Shown: positions 35,604 through 44,047 of the stretch, piece after piece | Position numbering within the stretch: position 1 is the stretch's first letter | Layout: each line of letters begins with the position of its first letter | Notes under the pieces: model-generated | What the model was told of the DNA's origin: nothing | Databases searched by the model: none | What the model saw: only the letters and a program-made list of their open reading frames with translations | Made by a program: the position numbers and the translations under genes | Assembly (NCBI GenBank): GCA_902566315.1 | Contig: CACFIL010000005.1 | Span: forward strand, 1 to 64,000 | Reading direction: 5' to 3' | Source of the DNA: an uncultured Pelagibacteraceae bacterium | GTDB lineage: Bacteria; Pseudomonadota; Alphaproteobacteria; Pelagibacterales; Pelagibacteraceae | Length of the DNA stretch: 64,000 nucleotides

Positions 35604-36761
35604 TTACTGCTGTTTCTGTCTTTTTTTTGAAATTAGCTGAGTTAGAGAATCTACCATTAAGTCTGAGGCTTTAAATATTTCATTTGCTTTAAACTCATGA
35701 GACATGTTTTTGTCTTCATTTGTCTTATCTTCTATTATTATTCCTTTATCAGGTGAATTATCCTTTATATATATTAAAATTAACCATTCTTCGTCTGATG
35801 ACTCGTCCCATTTTATAAATATTTCTCCAGTCTCAAATCTTTTATCTATGCATCTGAATATAGACATATGTCTTGTAATATATCTTTTGTTTAATTGAAA
35901 AACTAAACTGTTAGCACTTCTATAAAAACTTTCTAAAGCAAACTCAATTTTTTGTCTTGTTAAGTTATATTCCCTTTCTTTTTGAAGTAGTGCTGATCTA
36001 TCATCTTCTTCATCAGTTTTTACTCCAAGAGCTTCGACTCTTTCCCTAATTTTTTGATCTCTAATTAATCTATATTTATTTTTTAAATTTTCTATTCTCT
36101 GTTGTAATTCTGCATAGTCGCTTCTTTTTTCTTTTAGAGAAATCTTCTCTAGTTTTTCAAGTTCTTTTACTTCTCTTATCCTAAATCTTTCGATCTGCTT
36201 TTGTATTCTTAACTCTTGTAAAAACTTCTTTTGTCTTTCTGCTTGCTCTTTTCTTAGTAGTGCTTGTTCTTTTCTTAAAAATAATTTTAAATCTTTAGCT
36301 CTTAATTTTTCTATTCTCTCTTCATCTTTTAATTCTCGTTGCTTAAGTTTAAACTGCTTTTGTTCTTGCAATATTTTCTTTTTTTTAATTTTTTCTTTTT
36401 CTATATTTCTTTTCTCAATTTCTATTAATTTTAGTCTTCTTTTTTCATCCTTTCTCTGAATTTTGAATTCATTTATTTTCCCATCTATATATTGAAAAAA
36501 CTTCGATATACCTCGGTCAATTGCAAAAATGTCAAATTTGACTTTAACCTTTAATTTTGATTTTAACTTTTCTTCTACTCTGACTGATTTTGTAATTAAA
36601 TTATTCTTTATTTTTTTTTTAAGAATGAACTTTTTTTTTTGAACTTTCTTTTTTTTTGAATTAATGATCTTTTTCTTCTTTTTTATTTTTTTTCTAGCTT
36701 TTAAAGAAATTTTTCTTTTTTTTTTGATATTTTTTAATTTTTTTTTTTTATTTTTTTTCAT
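35604..36761 (-). CDS. Lys-rich coiled-coil protein with histone-like basic tail
   Basis: 385-residue protein of unknown family. Of the first 52 residues 32 are Lys or Arg and none are Asp or Glu, a tail like that of linker histones or nucleoid proteins. Residues about 90-270 are heptad-like and highly charged, predicting a long coiled coil. The last 100 residues (from about SANSLVFQLNKRY) look like a small alpha/beta globular domain with IFIKWDESSDEEWLILIYIKD. There is no signal peptide or membrane helix. A role in binding DNA, RNA or ribosomes is a guess. The poly-Lys tail makes the coding strand extremely A-rich. It is a single gene between the ScfR gene and cfa. Confidence 0.8.
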   Translation of the reverse strand: MKKNKKKKLKNIKKKRKISLKARKKIKKKKKIINSKKKKVQKKKFILKKKIKNNLITKSVRVEEKLKSKLKVKVKFDIFAIDRGISKFFQYIDGKINEFKIQRKDEKRRLKLIEIEKRNIEKEKIKKKKILQEQKQFKLKQRELKDEERIEKLRAKDLKLFLRKEQALLRKEQAERQKKFLQELRIQKQIERFRIREVKELEKLEKISLKEKRSDYAELQQRIENLKNKYRLIRDQKIRERVEALGVKTDEEDDRSALLQKEREYNLTRQKIEFALESFYRSANSLVFQLNKRYITRHMSIFRCIDKRFETGEIFIKWDESSDEEWLILIYIKDNSPDKGIIIEDKTNEDKNMSHEFKANEIFKASDLMVDSLTQLISKKRQKQQ

Positions 36762-36792
36762 TATTACTGTTTAATTATTTATCAGTAATATT

Positions 36793-37980
36793 TTAATAAA
36801 TATAGTCCCGAGTGTTAGGAACAGAAATATTATCTTTAGATAATTGCAACTGAAAAACAACCTGATCTCCCCATTTAAATGCCATTTCACAACTGGCTAA
36901 GTAAAATTCCCACATTCTAAAAAATTTTTCATCAAACATCCCTAAAACTATATCTTTTTTAGATAAAAATCTCTCCTTCCAGTTTCTGAGGGTATGTGCA
37001 TAGTGCATTCTAAGAACTTCAATATCAGACACTATAAGACCAGACTGTTCTATGGGTTTTGCTACTTCACTCAAGCTTGGTGTGTAACCACCAGGAAAAA
37101 TATATTTTTGTATCCATGGTTGTGGATCTCTTGGAGGCATTGAAGAACCGATTGTATGAATTAATGCTATTCCTTTTTCATTCAAAAGCTTAAAAACTGT
37201 ATTAAAATATGTTTTGTAAAAATTTCTTCCAACATGTTCAAACATTCCAACACTTACAACTCTGTCAAACTTCTCATTTAACTGCCTATAATCAATAAGT
37301 TTGAAGTCTACCTGATTAGACAAATTCATTTTTTTTGCTTTATTATTGCTATATTCAAATTGATTTTCTGACAATGTTATACCTGTAACAGTAGCATTCG
37401 TTTTCTTCGCTATTGCTAATGCCAAAGTTCCCCATCCTGAACCAATATCTAAAACTTTTTGATTGGGCTGAATATTTAATTTTTTTATAATATGATCGAT
37501 CTTGTTACTTTGGGCTTGTTCAAGCGTATCATTATCATTCTTAAAATAAGCACAAGAATATTGTCTGTTTTCATCTAGAAATAGATCATAAAGTTTCTCT
37601 GAAATATCATAATGATGTGCAACATTTTCTTTTGATTTTATGATTTTGTTTAAATTTGTAAGATACCCAAAAGTACCTCTTATTTTTTTTATTATTGCTC
37701 CATATGAATTGATATTTCCTCGACCTATATTTTTAAAAGCTAGTTCTAAAAATTCTGTTAGTGTTCCATTCTTTATAACAAGAGATCCATTCATATAAGC
37801 TTCGCCAAAATATAGATCTGGATTTATAAGAAGCTTTTGCATTAACTTTTGATCAAGCAACTTAATTACTATTGGTTTTTCTTTTATTGGATTACCAATT
37901 ACATACTTTTTTGAGTTTGAATCTATAAGTTCAAAACCATCGTCTTTAAACAGATTATTTAAAAAACTTACTAAACTCAT
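36793..37980 (-). CDS. cfa: Cyclopropane-fatty-acyl-phospholipid synthase family methyltransferase
   Basis: 395-residue SAM-dependent enzyme that methylenates unsaturated acyl chains of membrane phospholipids. The N-terminal lipid-associated domain (about 1-110) contains PDLYFGEAYMNGSL. The catalytic domain has AHHYDIS, YSCAYF, the SAM motif VLDIGSGWGTLALA at about 176-189, and later VGMFEHVGRNFY and IQKYIFPGGYTPS. Length and motifs fit Cfa. It starts one base after the DapA-family gene stop, hence one transcript with it. Some relatives make other methylated lipids, so the exact product is not certain. Confidence 0.9.
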   Translation of the reverse strand: MSLVSFLNNLFKDDGFELIDSNSKKYVIGNPIKEKPIVIKLLDQKLMQKLLINPDLYFGEAYMNGSLVIKNGTLTEFLELAFKNIGRGNINSYGAIIKKIRGTFGYLTNLNKIIKSKENVAHHYDISEKLYDLFLDENRQYSCAYFKNDNDTLEQAQSNKIDHIIKKLNIQPNQKVLDIGSGWGTLALAIAKKTNATVTGITLSENQFEYSNNKAKKMNLSNQVDFKLIDYRQLNEKFDRVVSVGMFEHVGRNFYKTYFNTVFKLLNEKGIALIHTIGSSMPPRDPQPWIQKYIFPGGYTPSLSEVAKPIEQSGLIVSDIEVLRMHYAHTLRNWKERFLSKKDIVLGMFDEKFFRMWEFYLASCEMAFKWGDQVVFQLQLSKDNISVPNTRDYIY

Positions 37981-37981
37981 T

Positions 37982-38863
37982 TTATGCTGCTTTTAATATC
38001 TCTATATCAAAATTAAGTTTTTTTAAATTTGACAACAGATCATTTTTTTCTGTTTCGTCTAATAATTTTAAAGGAGGTAAAAGATTCTTATAAATTGAAT
38101 TTTTTTCAGCCATTAAAGTATGAAGACTTGAAATTAAGTTATATTTGTCAAAAGACATCCTTACATCACACAAATTTTGATTTAGGGAAAGAGATTGATT
38201 ATTATAGAAATTATCATAGATTCTCCTAGCTAAATGACCAGTAACATTAGTTGTTGCAGTAATTATGCCATCGCAGCCTAGTTCTAATCCTTTTAAAAGT
38301 TTTGTCTCAGATCCTGGAAAAATTGAAAAATTTTTTATTTTCAAATTTTCAAATAAATTGTAACTACTATCTTTTACACCTACAATTTGATTTGGAAAAA
38401 TTTTAACTAAATGCTGAATACATTCAGGACTGAATTTATATCCTGAAAGTTTCTCGAAATTATACAAAATAATCTTACAATCATTAACTTGTTCAATAAT
38501 TTTTGAATAAAAATTTATGACATCTTTATCTTTATATTTATAGTACGCAGGAGGCATAATTAAAAATGTATTAAAATTCATACTTCTAGAAATTTTTATT
38601 AAATTTATATTATCTGCTAGAGAATTAAGACCCGTGCCAATTATAAATTTATCCTTGTATCTACTTTTGGGTAACTGATTGATTAATTGAATTTTTTCGC
38701 TTAGAGAAATTAATTGTGACTGGCCGGTACTTCCAAAAAAAACTGCTCCATGACAACCTGTATCTATAACATTTTCTGCGTGCTTGATTGTATTATCAAT
38801 ATCTAGAGAAAGGTCACTCTTAAGTATTGATAGAGAAGCAGCAAAAATACCCTTTAATTCCAT
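37982..38863 (-). CDS. DapA-family aldolase/lyase (dihydrodipicolinate synthase-like)
   Basis: 293-residue TIM-barrel class I aldolase. The Schiff-base Lys is in IVGVKDSSYN, and the catalytic Tyr is in ILYNFEKLSGY where true DapA has YN-x-P-x-R-T. The pyruvate-binding loop is FFGSTGQSQLIS instead of GTTGE. The altered YNFEKLSG and GSTGQ loops suggest a substrate other than aspartate semialdehyde, for example a 2-keto-3-deoxy sugar acid or N-acetylneuraminate-type substrate. It is the first gene before cfa on the minus strand. Confidence 0.83.
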   Translation of the reverse strand: MELKGIFAASLSILKSDLSLDIDNTIKHAENVIDTGCHGAVFFGSTGQSQLISLSEKIQLINQLPKSRYKDKFIIGTGLNSLADNINLIKISRSMNFNTFLIMPPAYYKYKDKDVINFYSKIIEQVNDCKIILYNFEKLSGYKFSPECIQHLVKIFPNQIVGVKDSSYNLFENLKIKNFSIFPGSETKLLKGLELGCDGIITATTNVTGHLARRIYDNFYNNQSLSLNQNLCDVRMSFDKYNLISSLHTLMAEKNSIYKNLLPPLKLLDETEKNDLLSNLKKLNFDIEILKAA

Positions 38864-38919
38864 GATTCAATAAAATTAATATAAAATAAAATTTAGTAAA
38901 GTATTAATATTTTAAAGAT

Positions 38920-39426
38920 TTATATACTCTTAATTACAATTTCTTTAGCCTCATTCACAATTGATGCTAATCTATTTAATTCAGGACTAACATCAGGATG
39001 AATCTTTTTCATAATTTTTTTATATGAGTTTAAAATTTCACTTTTTGAATATTTTTTTTTGGGATCTAAATTTAAAATTTTATATGCCTCCTCTAAATTC
39101 ATACTCTGTTGGGTACTTGCTTGGTTAAAATTATTAAAATTAAATCTTCCAGAGTTTCTTAAAACTCTAAACAAACCCCAAAGTCTTAATAATTGGAAAA
39201 GCGATATTCCTGCCTTTGTTTTAATTAAAGGTAAAATAGCTAATACAAAAGGTAATGAAAAAATATATCTACCAGCATACACCATTATAAAAGCTAGCAA
39301 AATTGAAGATAAAATTATTAATATTCTTATAAATTTTGAAATTTTTTTCGCAGATGTTCTAGCAAACCAATTGAGAAGAACGTAGACTATTATGAAAATA
39401 ATGACTGTTATAAAAAAAATATTCAT
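38920..39426 (-). CDS. Membrane-anchored J-domain protein (Tim14/PAM18-like)
   Basis: 168-residue protein. Hydrophobic helices lie at about 2-20, 33-51 and 54-66, then a polar linker, then a C-terminal J-like domain (about 110-165). The domain has AYKILNLDPKKKYSKSEILNSYKKIMKKIHPDV; HPD is intact. A C-terminal J domain behind membrane helices is the layout of the Tim14/DnaJ-like proteins of alphaproteobacteria. It likely recruits DnaK to the inner membrane. The start is only 18 bases from the divergent oligopeptidase start. Confidence 0.82.
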   Translation of the reverse strand: MNIFFITVIIFIIVYVLLNWFARTSAKKISKFIRILIILSSILLAFIMVYAGRYIFSLPFVLAILPLIKTKAGISLFQLLRLWGLFRVLRNSGRFNFNNFNQASTQQSMNLEEAYKILNLDPKKKYSKSEILNSYKKIMKKIHPDVSPELNRLASIVNEAKEIVIKSI

Positions 39427-39444
39427 ATATTAATAATTTTCTAT

Positions 39445-41520
39445 ATGAAAATACCACAACTTGAAAAAAAACCTGAGATAAAATCTTGTCACAATACAAC
39501 TTGGGAGGATAATTACAGTTGGATACATCAATCTAATATACTTGATGTTCTAAAAGACAGTTCAAAATTATTACCAAAAGTCAGAGAGTATCTCGAAAAA
39601 GAAAATGAATACTTCGACTTCCAAATGAGTGATACAAAAGTAATAAGAAAAAAAATTTTTGATGAAATTAAAGGAAGAATAAAATTAGATGATGAGTCTT
39701 TACCTTACAAAGATAAAAACTATGAATATTGGACCAAAACTACGACGAAAGGTAACTACTCAATAAAATTAAGAAGAAAGATTGGAGAAAAAAAAGTAGA
39801 AGAAATATGGAATGGAGATTTTGAAAAAGAGAAATTAAACATTGAATATTTTGGTTTAGGGGACTTGGAAGTAAGCTTTAATGATAAATACCTTGGTTAT
39901 TCTTTAGACCTGAAAGGTTCTGAATATTATACAATTAATATCAGAGATATAGAGTCAGGTAAATTAGTTACTGAACAAATTGATGAAACAAGCGGCAGCA
40001 TAGAATTTAGTTTGGATGATAAATATATTTTTTATTCGAAATTAGATCAAAATCATAGACCTAGAACTATTTATAGGCACAAGATTGGTACATCAGTTAA
40101 AGAGGATTTATTAGTTTTTGAGGAAAAAAGTGAGGCATTTACTGTAGGAATTGGACTAACTTCAGACGAAAAATATTTTATAATTACAAGTTCTGATCAT
40201 AACACCTCAGAACAGTATTTTTTTAAAGTTGACGAAAATATTCCAAATCCTAAATTAATTCAAAAAAGACAAAGAGGTATAATTTATTCTATAAATTCCT
40301 GGGATAACTATTTTTATAAACACACTAATGAGAATGCAGAAGATTTTAAAATTGATAGATGCAAAGATTTACTTGAACAGAAATGGGATTCATTCATTCA
40401 TGCAAAAGAAGAGGTATTAATTGGAGGTTTAGTTTTTTTAAATAATTGGATAATAAGATCTGAAACATCAAATGCACTTAGTAAGATAATTTTAAGAGAT
40501 CCTAAAACCAATAAAGAAGAAGAAATTTATTTTAGCGATGAAAAAGTAATAGTTCCAAGTGTTTCTTTAATTCAAAAAGATAAGAACACAGATAATGTAT
40601 ATTTATCATATTCCTCACCTAAAACACCAGGAAGAACATTTTTATATAATTTAAAATCCAAAGAAAAAAAAATTGTAAAAGAGCAAGAAATACCATCTGG
40701 ACACAACCCAGATCATTATATTGTTGAACGTCTTGAGTGCCCATCGCATGATGGAAGAATGATTCCTATGACAATAACTAGACATAAAAATACTATTTTG
40801 GATGGTTCTTCAAATCTTTTACTTTATGGTTATGGTTCGTATGGAAATTCAATGTCTCCAGGTTTTTCGTCAACGCGTTTAAGTTTAATTGATAGAAGTA
40901 TTATTTGGGTTACTGCACATATTAGAGGAGGAATGGAAAGAGGAATGAAATGGTGGAAAGAAGGAAAACTTTTAAACAAAAAAAATACGTTTAAGGATTA
41001 TATTGCTGTTGGAGAATTCTTAATTGAAAAAAATTATACCTCTAAAGGAAAAATTATAGGAATGGGTGGTTCAGCAGGTGGGTTGTTGATGGGGGCAGTT
41101 GTAAATGAGGTACCCGAACTATTTTTAGGGGTAATAATGGCTGTGCCTTTTGTTGACTCTTTGACTACTAACCTTGACCATTCTCTACCATTAACAATTG
41201 GAGAATTTGATGAATTTGGAAATGCTAAAGATAACAAAGATCATTTTGACTATATTTACTCATATGCTCCATACAACAACATCAAAAAAATGGATTATCC
41301 ACATATTTTAATAACAACAAGTCTCAGTGATAATAGAGTTCTATTTGATGAACCAGCAAAGTTTACTGCGAAACTAAGAGATTACAAAACAGACAATAAT
41401 TTACTATTGTTAAAAACTGAAATGAACGCAGGTCACGGTGGAAAATCTGGTAGAGATGGTGCTATTGAGGAAATAGCTCTTGATTATGCTTTTGCTTTAA
41501 AAATTGCAGAAAAAATTTAA
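39445..41520 (+). CDS. ptrB: Oligopeptidase B (S9A prolyl oligopeptidase family)
   Basis: 691-residue serine peptidase cleaving after basic residues in short peptides. The N-terminal beta-propeller spans about 70-410. The catalytic domain has the nucleophile S543 in GMGGSAGGLLMG, the upstream HIRGGMERGMKWWKEGKLLNK block, and the C-terminal NAGHGGKSGRDG with the catalytic His. No signal peptide is present, so it is cytoplasmic. It has no clear ribosome binding site and an 18-base divergent gap to the J-protein gene. Hsp20 follows after a 100-base region with its own promoter. Confidence 0.93.
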   Translation: MKIPQLEKKPEIKSCHNTTWEDNYSWIHQSNILDVLKDSSKLLPKVREYLEKENEYFDFQMSDTKVIRKKIFDEIKGRIKLDDESLPYKDKNYEYWTKTTTKGNYSIKLRRKIGEKKVEEIWNGDFEKEKLNIEYFGLGDLEVSFNDKYLGYSLDLKGSEYYTINIRDIESGKLVTEQIDETSGSIEFSLDDKYIFYSKLDQNHRPRTIYRHKIGTSVKEDLLVFEEKSEAFTVGIGLTSDEKYFIITSSDHNTSEQYFFKVDENIPNPKLIQKRQRGIIYSINSWDNYFYKHTNENAEDFKIDRCKDLLEQKWDSFIHAKEEVLIGGLVFLNNWIIRSETSNALSKIILRDPKTNKEEEIYFSDEKVIVPSVSLIQKDKNTDNVYLSYSSPKTPGRTFLYNLKSKEKKIVKEQEIPSGHNPDHYIVERLECPSHDGRMIPMTITRHKNTILDGSSNLLLYGYGSYGNSMSPGFSSTRLSLIDRSIIWVTAHIRGGMERGMKWWKEGKLLNKKNTFKDYIAVGEFLIEKNYTSKGKIIGMGGSAGGLLMGAVVNEVPELFLGVIMAVPFVDSLTTNLDHSLPLTIGEFDEFGNAKDNKDHFDYIYSYAPYNNIKKMDYPHILITTSLSDNRVLFDEPAKFTAKLRDYKTDNNLLLLKTEMNAGHGGKSGRDGAIEEIALDYAFALKIAEKI

Positions 41521-41530
41521 ATAATCTCGT

Positions 41531-41560
41531 ATTGAAATTTTATTATTAGTCACCATATAA
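41531..41560 (+). promoter_or_regulatory. Putative RpoH (sigma-32) promoter of hsp20
   Basis: TTGAAA at 41532-41537 (within ATTGAAAT), 13 bases, then CACCATAT at 41551-41558. This fits the sigma-32 pattern CTTGAAA-N13-CCCCATNT with a mismatch in each box. The groES promoter shares TTGAAAT and an internal TAGTCAC. The expected start of transcription is near 41565. Function is inferred. Confidence 0.6.
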
Positions 41561-41562
41561 AC

Positions 41563-41615
41563 TATGTAGGTCGCCTTATGGGGCTTACATAAATTAACTT
41601 GCTTAACAAAAGGAG
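41563..41615 (+). promoter_or_regulatory. Candidate ROSE-like RNA thermometer in the hsp20 5' UTR
   Basis: Two possible hairpins precede hsp20. The first pairs TATGTA (41563-41568) with TACATA (41586-41591) and continues inward with GG-U-C-CC pairing around a TTAT loop. The second faces CTTGCT (41598-41603) against AAGGAG of the Shine-Dalgarno sequence (41610-41615) over a 7-base loop, with a central G-G opposition. UUGCU opposite AGGAG is the hallmark of ROSE thermometers in alphaproteobacterial small heat-shock genes. Structure is hand-folded only. Confidence 0.4.
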
Positions 41616-41620
41616 TAAAT

Positions 41621-42067
41621 ATGACGAGTAAGGATCTATCTATCTTTAACTCACTAAGACCTTTTTCTATTGGTTTCGATGATATGTTTGACCAATTTGA
41701 AAGTATGCTTGGTAATGGTGGCATGACTATGCAATCAAATTATCCACCATATAACATAAGAAAAACTGGCAAAGACAACTATTCAATCGAAGTTGCGTTA
41801 GCTGGTTTTAATAAAAAAGATGTCGAGGTTGAGTTTGAAGATAATATATTAACTGTAAGAACTAAACAGCTTAATAAGTCTGAAGATCAAAATGTAGACG
41901 GTGAAATAATTCACAAAGGAATATCACAAAGACAATTTGCAAGATCTTTTACTATTGCAGATGATGTAAAAGTAAATGAAGCTGAACTTAAGGATGGTCT
42001 TTTGACAATTGCTTGTGAAAGGATTTTACCAGATCATAAGAAAAAAAGACTTATTGATATTAAGTAA
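41621..42067 (+). CDS. hsp20: Small heat shock protein, Hsp20/alpha-crystallin family
   Basis: 148-residue ATP-independent holdase that binds unfolding proteins. The N-terminal arm has SIFNSLRPFSIGFDDMFDQFESML. The alpha-crystallin domain (about 40-135) has PPYNIRKTGKDNYSIEVALAGFNKKDVEVEFEDNILTV, as in IbpA-type proteins, and ends with KDGLLTIACERILPDHKKKRLIDIK. Start and Shine-Dalgarno are identical in sequence to those of groES. Upstream features (RpoH-type promoter, possible thermometer) suggest heat induction. A hairpin terminator follows. Confidence 0.96.
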   Translation: MTSKDLSIFNSLRPFSIGFDDMFDQFESMLGNGGMTMQSNYPPYNIRKTGKDNYSIEVALAGFNKKDVEVEFEDNILTVRTKQLNKSEDQNVDGEIIHKGISQRQFARSFTIADDVKVNEAELKDGLLTIACERILPDHKKKRLIDIK

Positions 42068-42082
42068 TAAATTTTAACCTTG

Positions 42083-42107
42083 CTTGTGGGGTTCGCCCCA
42101 CAAGTTT
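42083..42107. terminator. Hairpin terminator between hsp20 and the convergent lipoprotein gene
   Basis: A perfect 9-bp stem CTTGTGGGG (42083-42091) / CCCCACAAG (42096-42104) with a TTCG loop, followed by TTT on the plus strand. It lies 15 bases after the hsp20 stop and ends at the stop codon of the opposite lipoprotein gene. It may serve both directions. Confidence 0.8.
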
Positions 42108-42408
42108 AGAAACATCCACTAGAGCTAAAAGCTATTATAATTCCACTAGCATTAACTTCAAATCTTCTCTCGCAAGGAACACCATATTTTTTTGTTTTGT
42201 AAATTAAAACTTCATTACCAGTATCATTAACTATATCTTCGGTAGGAGCTCCTAATTCTAATTTCATTTTATTAACATCTTCACCAACAAATAATCCATA
42301 TTTTTGATTTTCCTTTTCTACAACTTCATTAGTTTTATTCTGAATAGTTTGGCAGCCTACAGTTAAAAAAAGAATTGATATTATTGTAATAATTAATTTA
42401 AATTTCAT
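42106..42408 (-). CDS. Hypothetical small lipoprotein
   Basis: 100-residue protein with a signal peptide (about 1-17) and a lipobox LTVGC. The mature part has KYGLFVGEDVNKMKLELGAPTEDIVNDTGNEVLIYKTKKYGVPCERRFEVNASGII, resembling small SmpA/BamE-like lipoproteins in which a G-x-P stretch and a final Cys pair occur. Membership is not certain. I chose the ATG at 42408 over the TTG two codons upstream. It is convergent with hsp20 across a terminator. Confidence 0.75.
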   Translation of the reverse strand: MKFKLIITIISILFLTVGCQTIQNKTNEVVEKENQKYGLFVGEDVNKMKLELGAPTEDIVNDTGNEVLIYKTKKYGVPCERRFEVNASGIIIAFSSSGCF

Positions 42409-42547
42409 AATCAAATCATAATACTAAAATGTGACAAAAGATTAACTTAAAAGTTGAAAAAAAAACAAGATTTATATCAAAATTCAAGAAATATATTGTA
42501 TTTATATTACTTAACCCATTTTTTTTATTACAATTAAACCGATTCTA

Positions 42548-44047
42548 ATGAACACAAAACTGAAAGTATCAGAAATTTCAAAAATTTATCCAGGATGCAT
42601 TGCGAACGATAAGGTATCATTAGAATTTGGGAGTGGAAAAATATATGCATTGTTGGGAGAAAATGGGGCTGGTAAATCCACATTAGTTAAAATCTTATCT
42701 GGAGTAGTTAAACCTGATGAGGGTGAAGTTTTTTTAAATGATGAAAGCATTAAACTTAACTCTCCCCTAGATGCCAAAAAAAATAATATTGGAATGGTTT
42801 TTCAACATTTCAATCTTTTCGAGACTTTATCTGTATTTGAAAATTTGAGTATCGATATTGACAAAAAGGATGAAGAACTAAGAGCTTTAGTCAACGATAT
42901 ATTAAAAAAGTACAATTTTAAAATTGATCTAGATATTCCGGTTCTAAATTTATCAGCAGGTCAAAAACAAAAAGTAGAAATTATAAGGTGTTTAATTAGA
43001 AATCCAAAAGTGTTGATTATGGATGAACCTACATCAGTTTTAACTGAACAAGAAACTGATGATTTATTTATTTCTTTAAAACAATTTTCTAAAGATGGAA
43101 TTTTAATTATTTATATTACTCACAAATTAAAAGAAGTTTTGTCACTTTGTGATGAGGTAGCCGTAATGAGAAAAGGCAAAGTAGTTTCAGTTAGTAATAC
43201 AATTGATGAAAAAATTGAGAGTTTAGCTAATAAAATGGTAGGTGAAAATTTAAATACAATTAAAAAAAAAATTAATAATTTTAAAAAGAGCGAGGAAATT
43301 TTAAAAATCTCAAATTTAAATTTTACAAGTGACGACCCATATGAAACAAATTTAAATAATTTAAACCTTTCTTTAAAAAAAGGAGAGTGTTTAGGTATAG
43401 CTGGGATTTCAGGAAATGGACAAAATGAATTATTTCAAATACTGAGTGGAGAAATAATTACCGAAGGTACTTCTATAATGTTTAGAAATAAAGAAATTGG
43501 TAAGTTGAATCCTAAAGAAAGAAGAGAATACCTTATGGCTTTTTCACCTGAAGATCGAATCTCTCAGGCTGCAGTCCCTGAGTTAAAGATATATGAAAAT
43601 GTTGCATTAAACAATTTTAAATCATCAAACTTTTTTGAAAAAGGTTTAGTGAATGAAAAAAAAATAAAAGAACACTCCAAAAAGATACTTTCTAATTTTT
43701 CTGTTAATACAGACAATGTTGAATTAAAAAGTCAATTTTTATCTGGTGGAAATCTTCAAAAATTAATTATTGGAAGAGAATTAATTACTTCGCCTGAATT
43801 GTTGGTATGTTTTAACCCCACATGGGGTCTTGATGTTGGTGCGATCAACTATATTCATGAAACATTAATTCAAATTAATGAACAAGGAAAATCATCAATA
43901 TTAATTTCTACTGATAACGATGAACTATTAAAATTAAGTGACCGTATTTGTGTAATTTATAAAGGTAAACTATCTAAAATAATGAATGCAGATACTGTTT
44001 CGGCTGAAAAATTAGGAATTTTGATGGGAGGAGGTTCAATTGATTAA
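42548..44047 (+). CDS. ABC transporter ATP-binding protein, BMP-type nucleoside importer
   Basis: 499-residue ATPase with two fused nucleotide-binding domains. Domain 1 has Walker A GENGAGKSTL, signature LSAGQKQK and Walker B VLIMDEPTSVLT. Domain 2 has the degenerate GISGNGQNEL, LSGGNLQK and a Walker B without the usual Glu (LLVCFNPTWGLD). This asymmetric layout is typical of sugar- and nucleoside-type importers (RbsA/YufO-like). It heads a four-gene unit ATPase-permease-permease-binding protein. The end overlaps the first permease, which begins with TTG inside it. Confidence 0.93.
   Translation: MNTKLKVSEISKIYPGCIANDKVSLEFGSGKIYALLGENGAGKSTLVKILSGVVKPDEGEVFLNDESIKLNSPLDAKKNNIGMVFQHFNLFETLSVFENLSIDIDKKDEELRALVNDILKKYNFKIDLDIPVLNLSAGQKQKVEIIRCLIRNPKVLIMDEPTSVLTEQETDDLFISLKQFSKDGILIIYITHKLKEVLSLCDEVAVMRKGKVVSVSNTIDEKIESLANKMVGENLNTIKKKINNFKKSEEILKISNLNFTSDDPYETNLNNLNLSLKKGECLGIAGISGNGQNELFQILSGEIITEGTSIMFRNKEIGKLNPKERREYLMAFSPEDRISQAAVPELKIYENVALNNFKSSNFFEKGLVNEKKIKEHSKKILSNFSVNTDNVELKSQFLSGGNLQKLIIGRELITSPELLVCFNPTWGLDVGAINYIHETLIQINEQGKSSILISTDNDELLKLSDRICVIYKGKLSKIMNADTVSAEKLGILMGGGSID

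Noticed and set aside
36600-36770. Possible non-coding A/T-rich tract or slippage artefact at the start of the Lys-rich gene
   Set aside because: The frame is continuous with the coiled-coil body and begins with ATG, so the tract is best read as coding for the basic tail; conservation still needs a comparison that I cannot make.
41497-41724. Minus-strand ORF spanning the hsp20 promoter and start
   Set aside because: It covers the promoter, UTR and start of hsp20; composition is that of a reverse shadow.
42409-42547. Small RNA or riboswitch before the BMP importer
   Set aside because: The 139-base gap is A/T-rich with no stable hairpin or conserved motif by eye; a promoter must be there but could not be placed.
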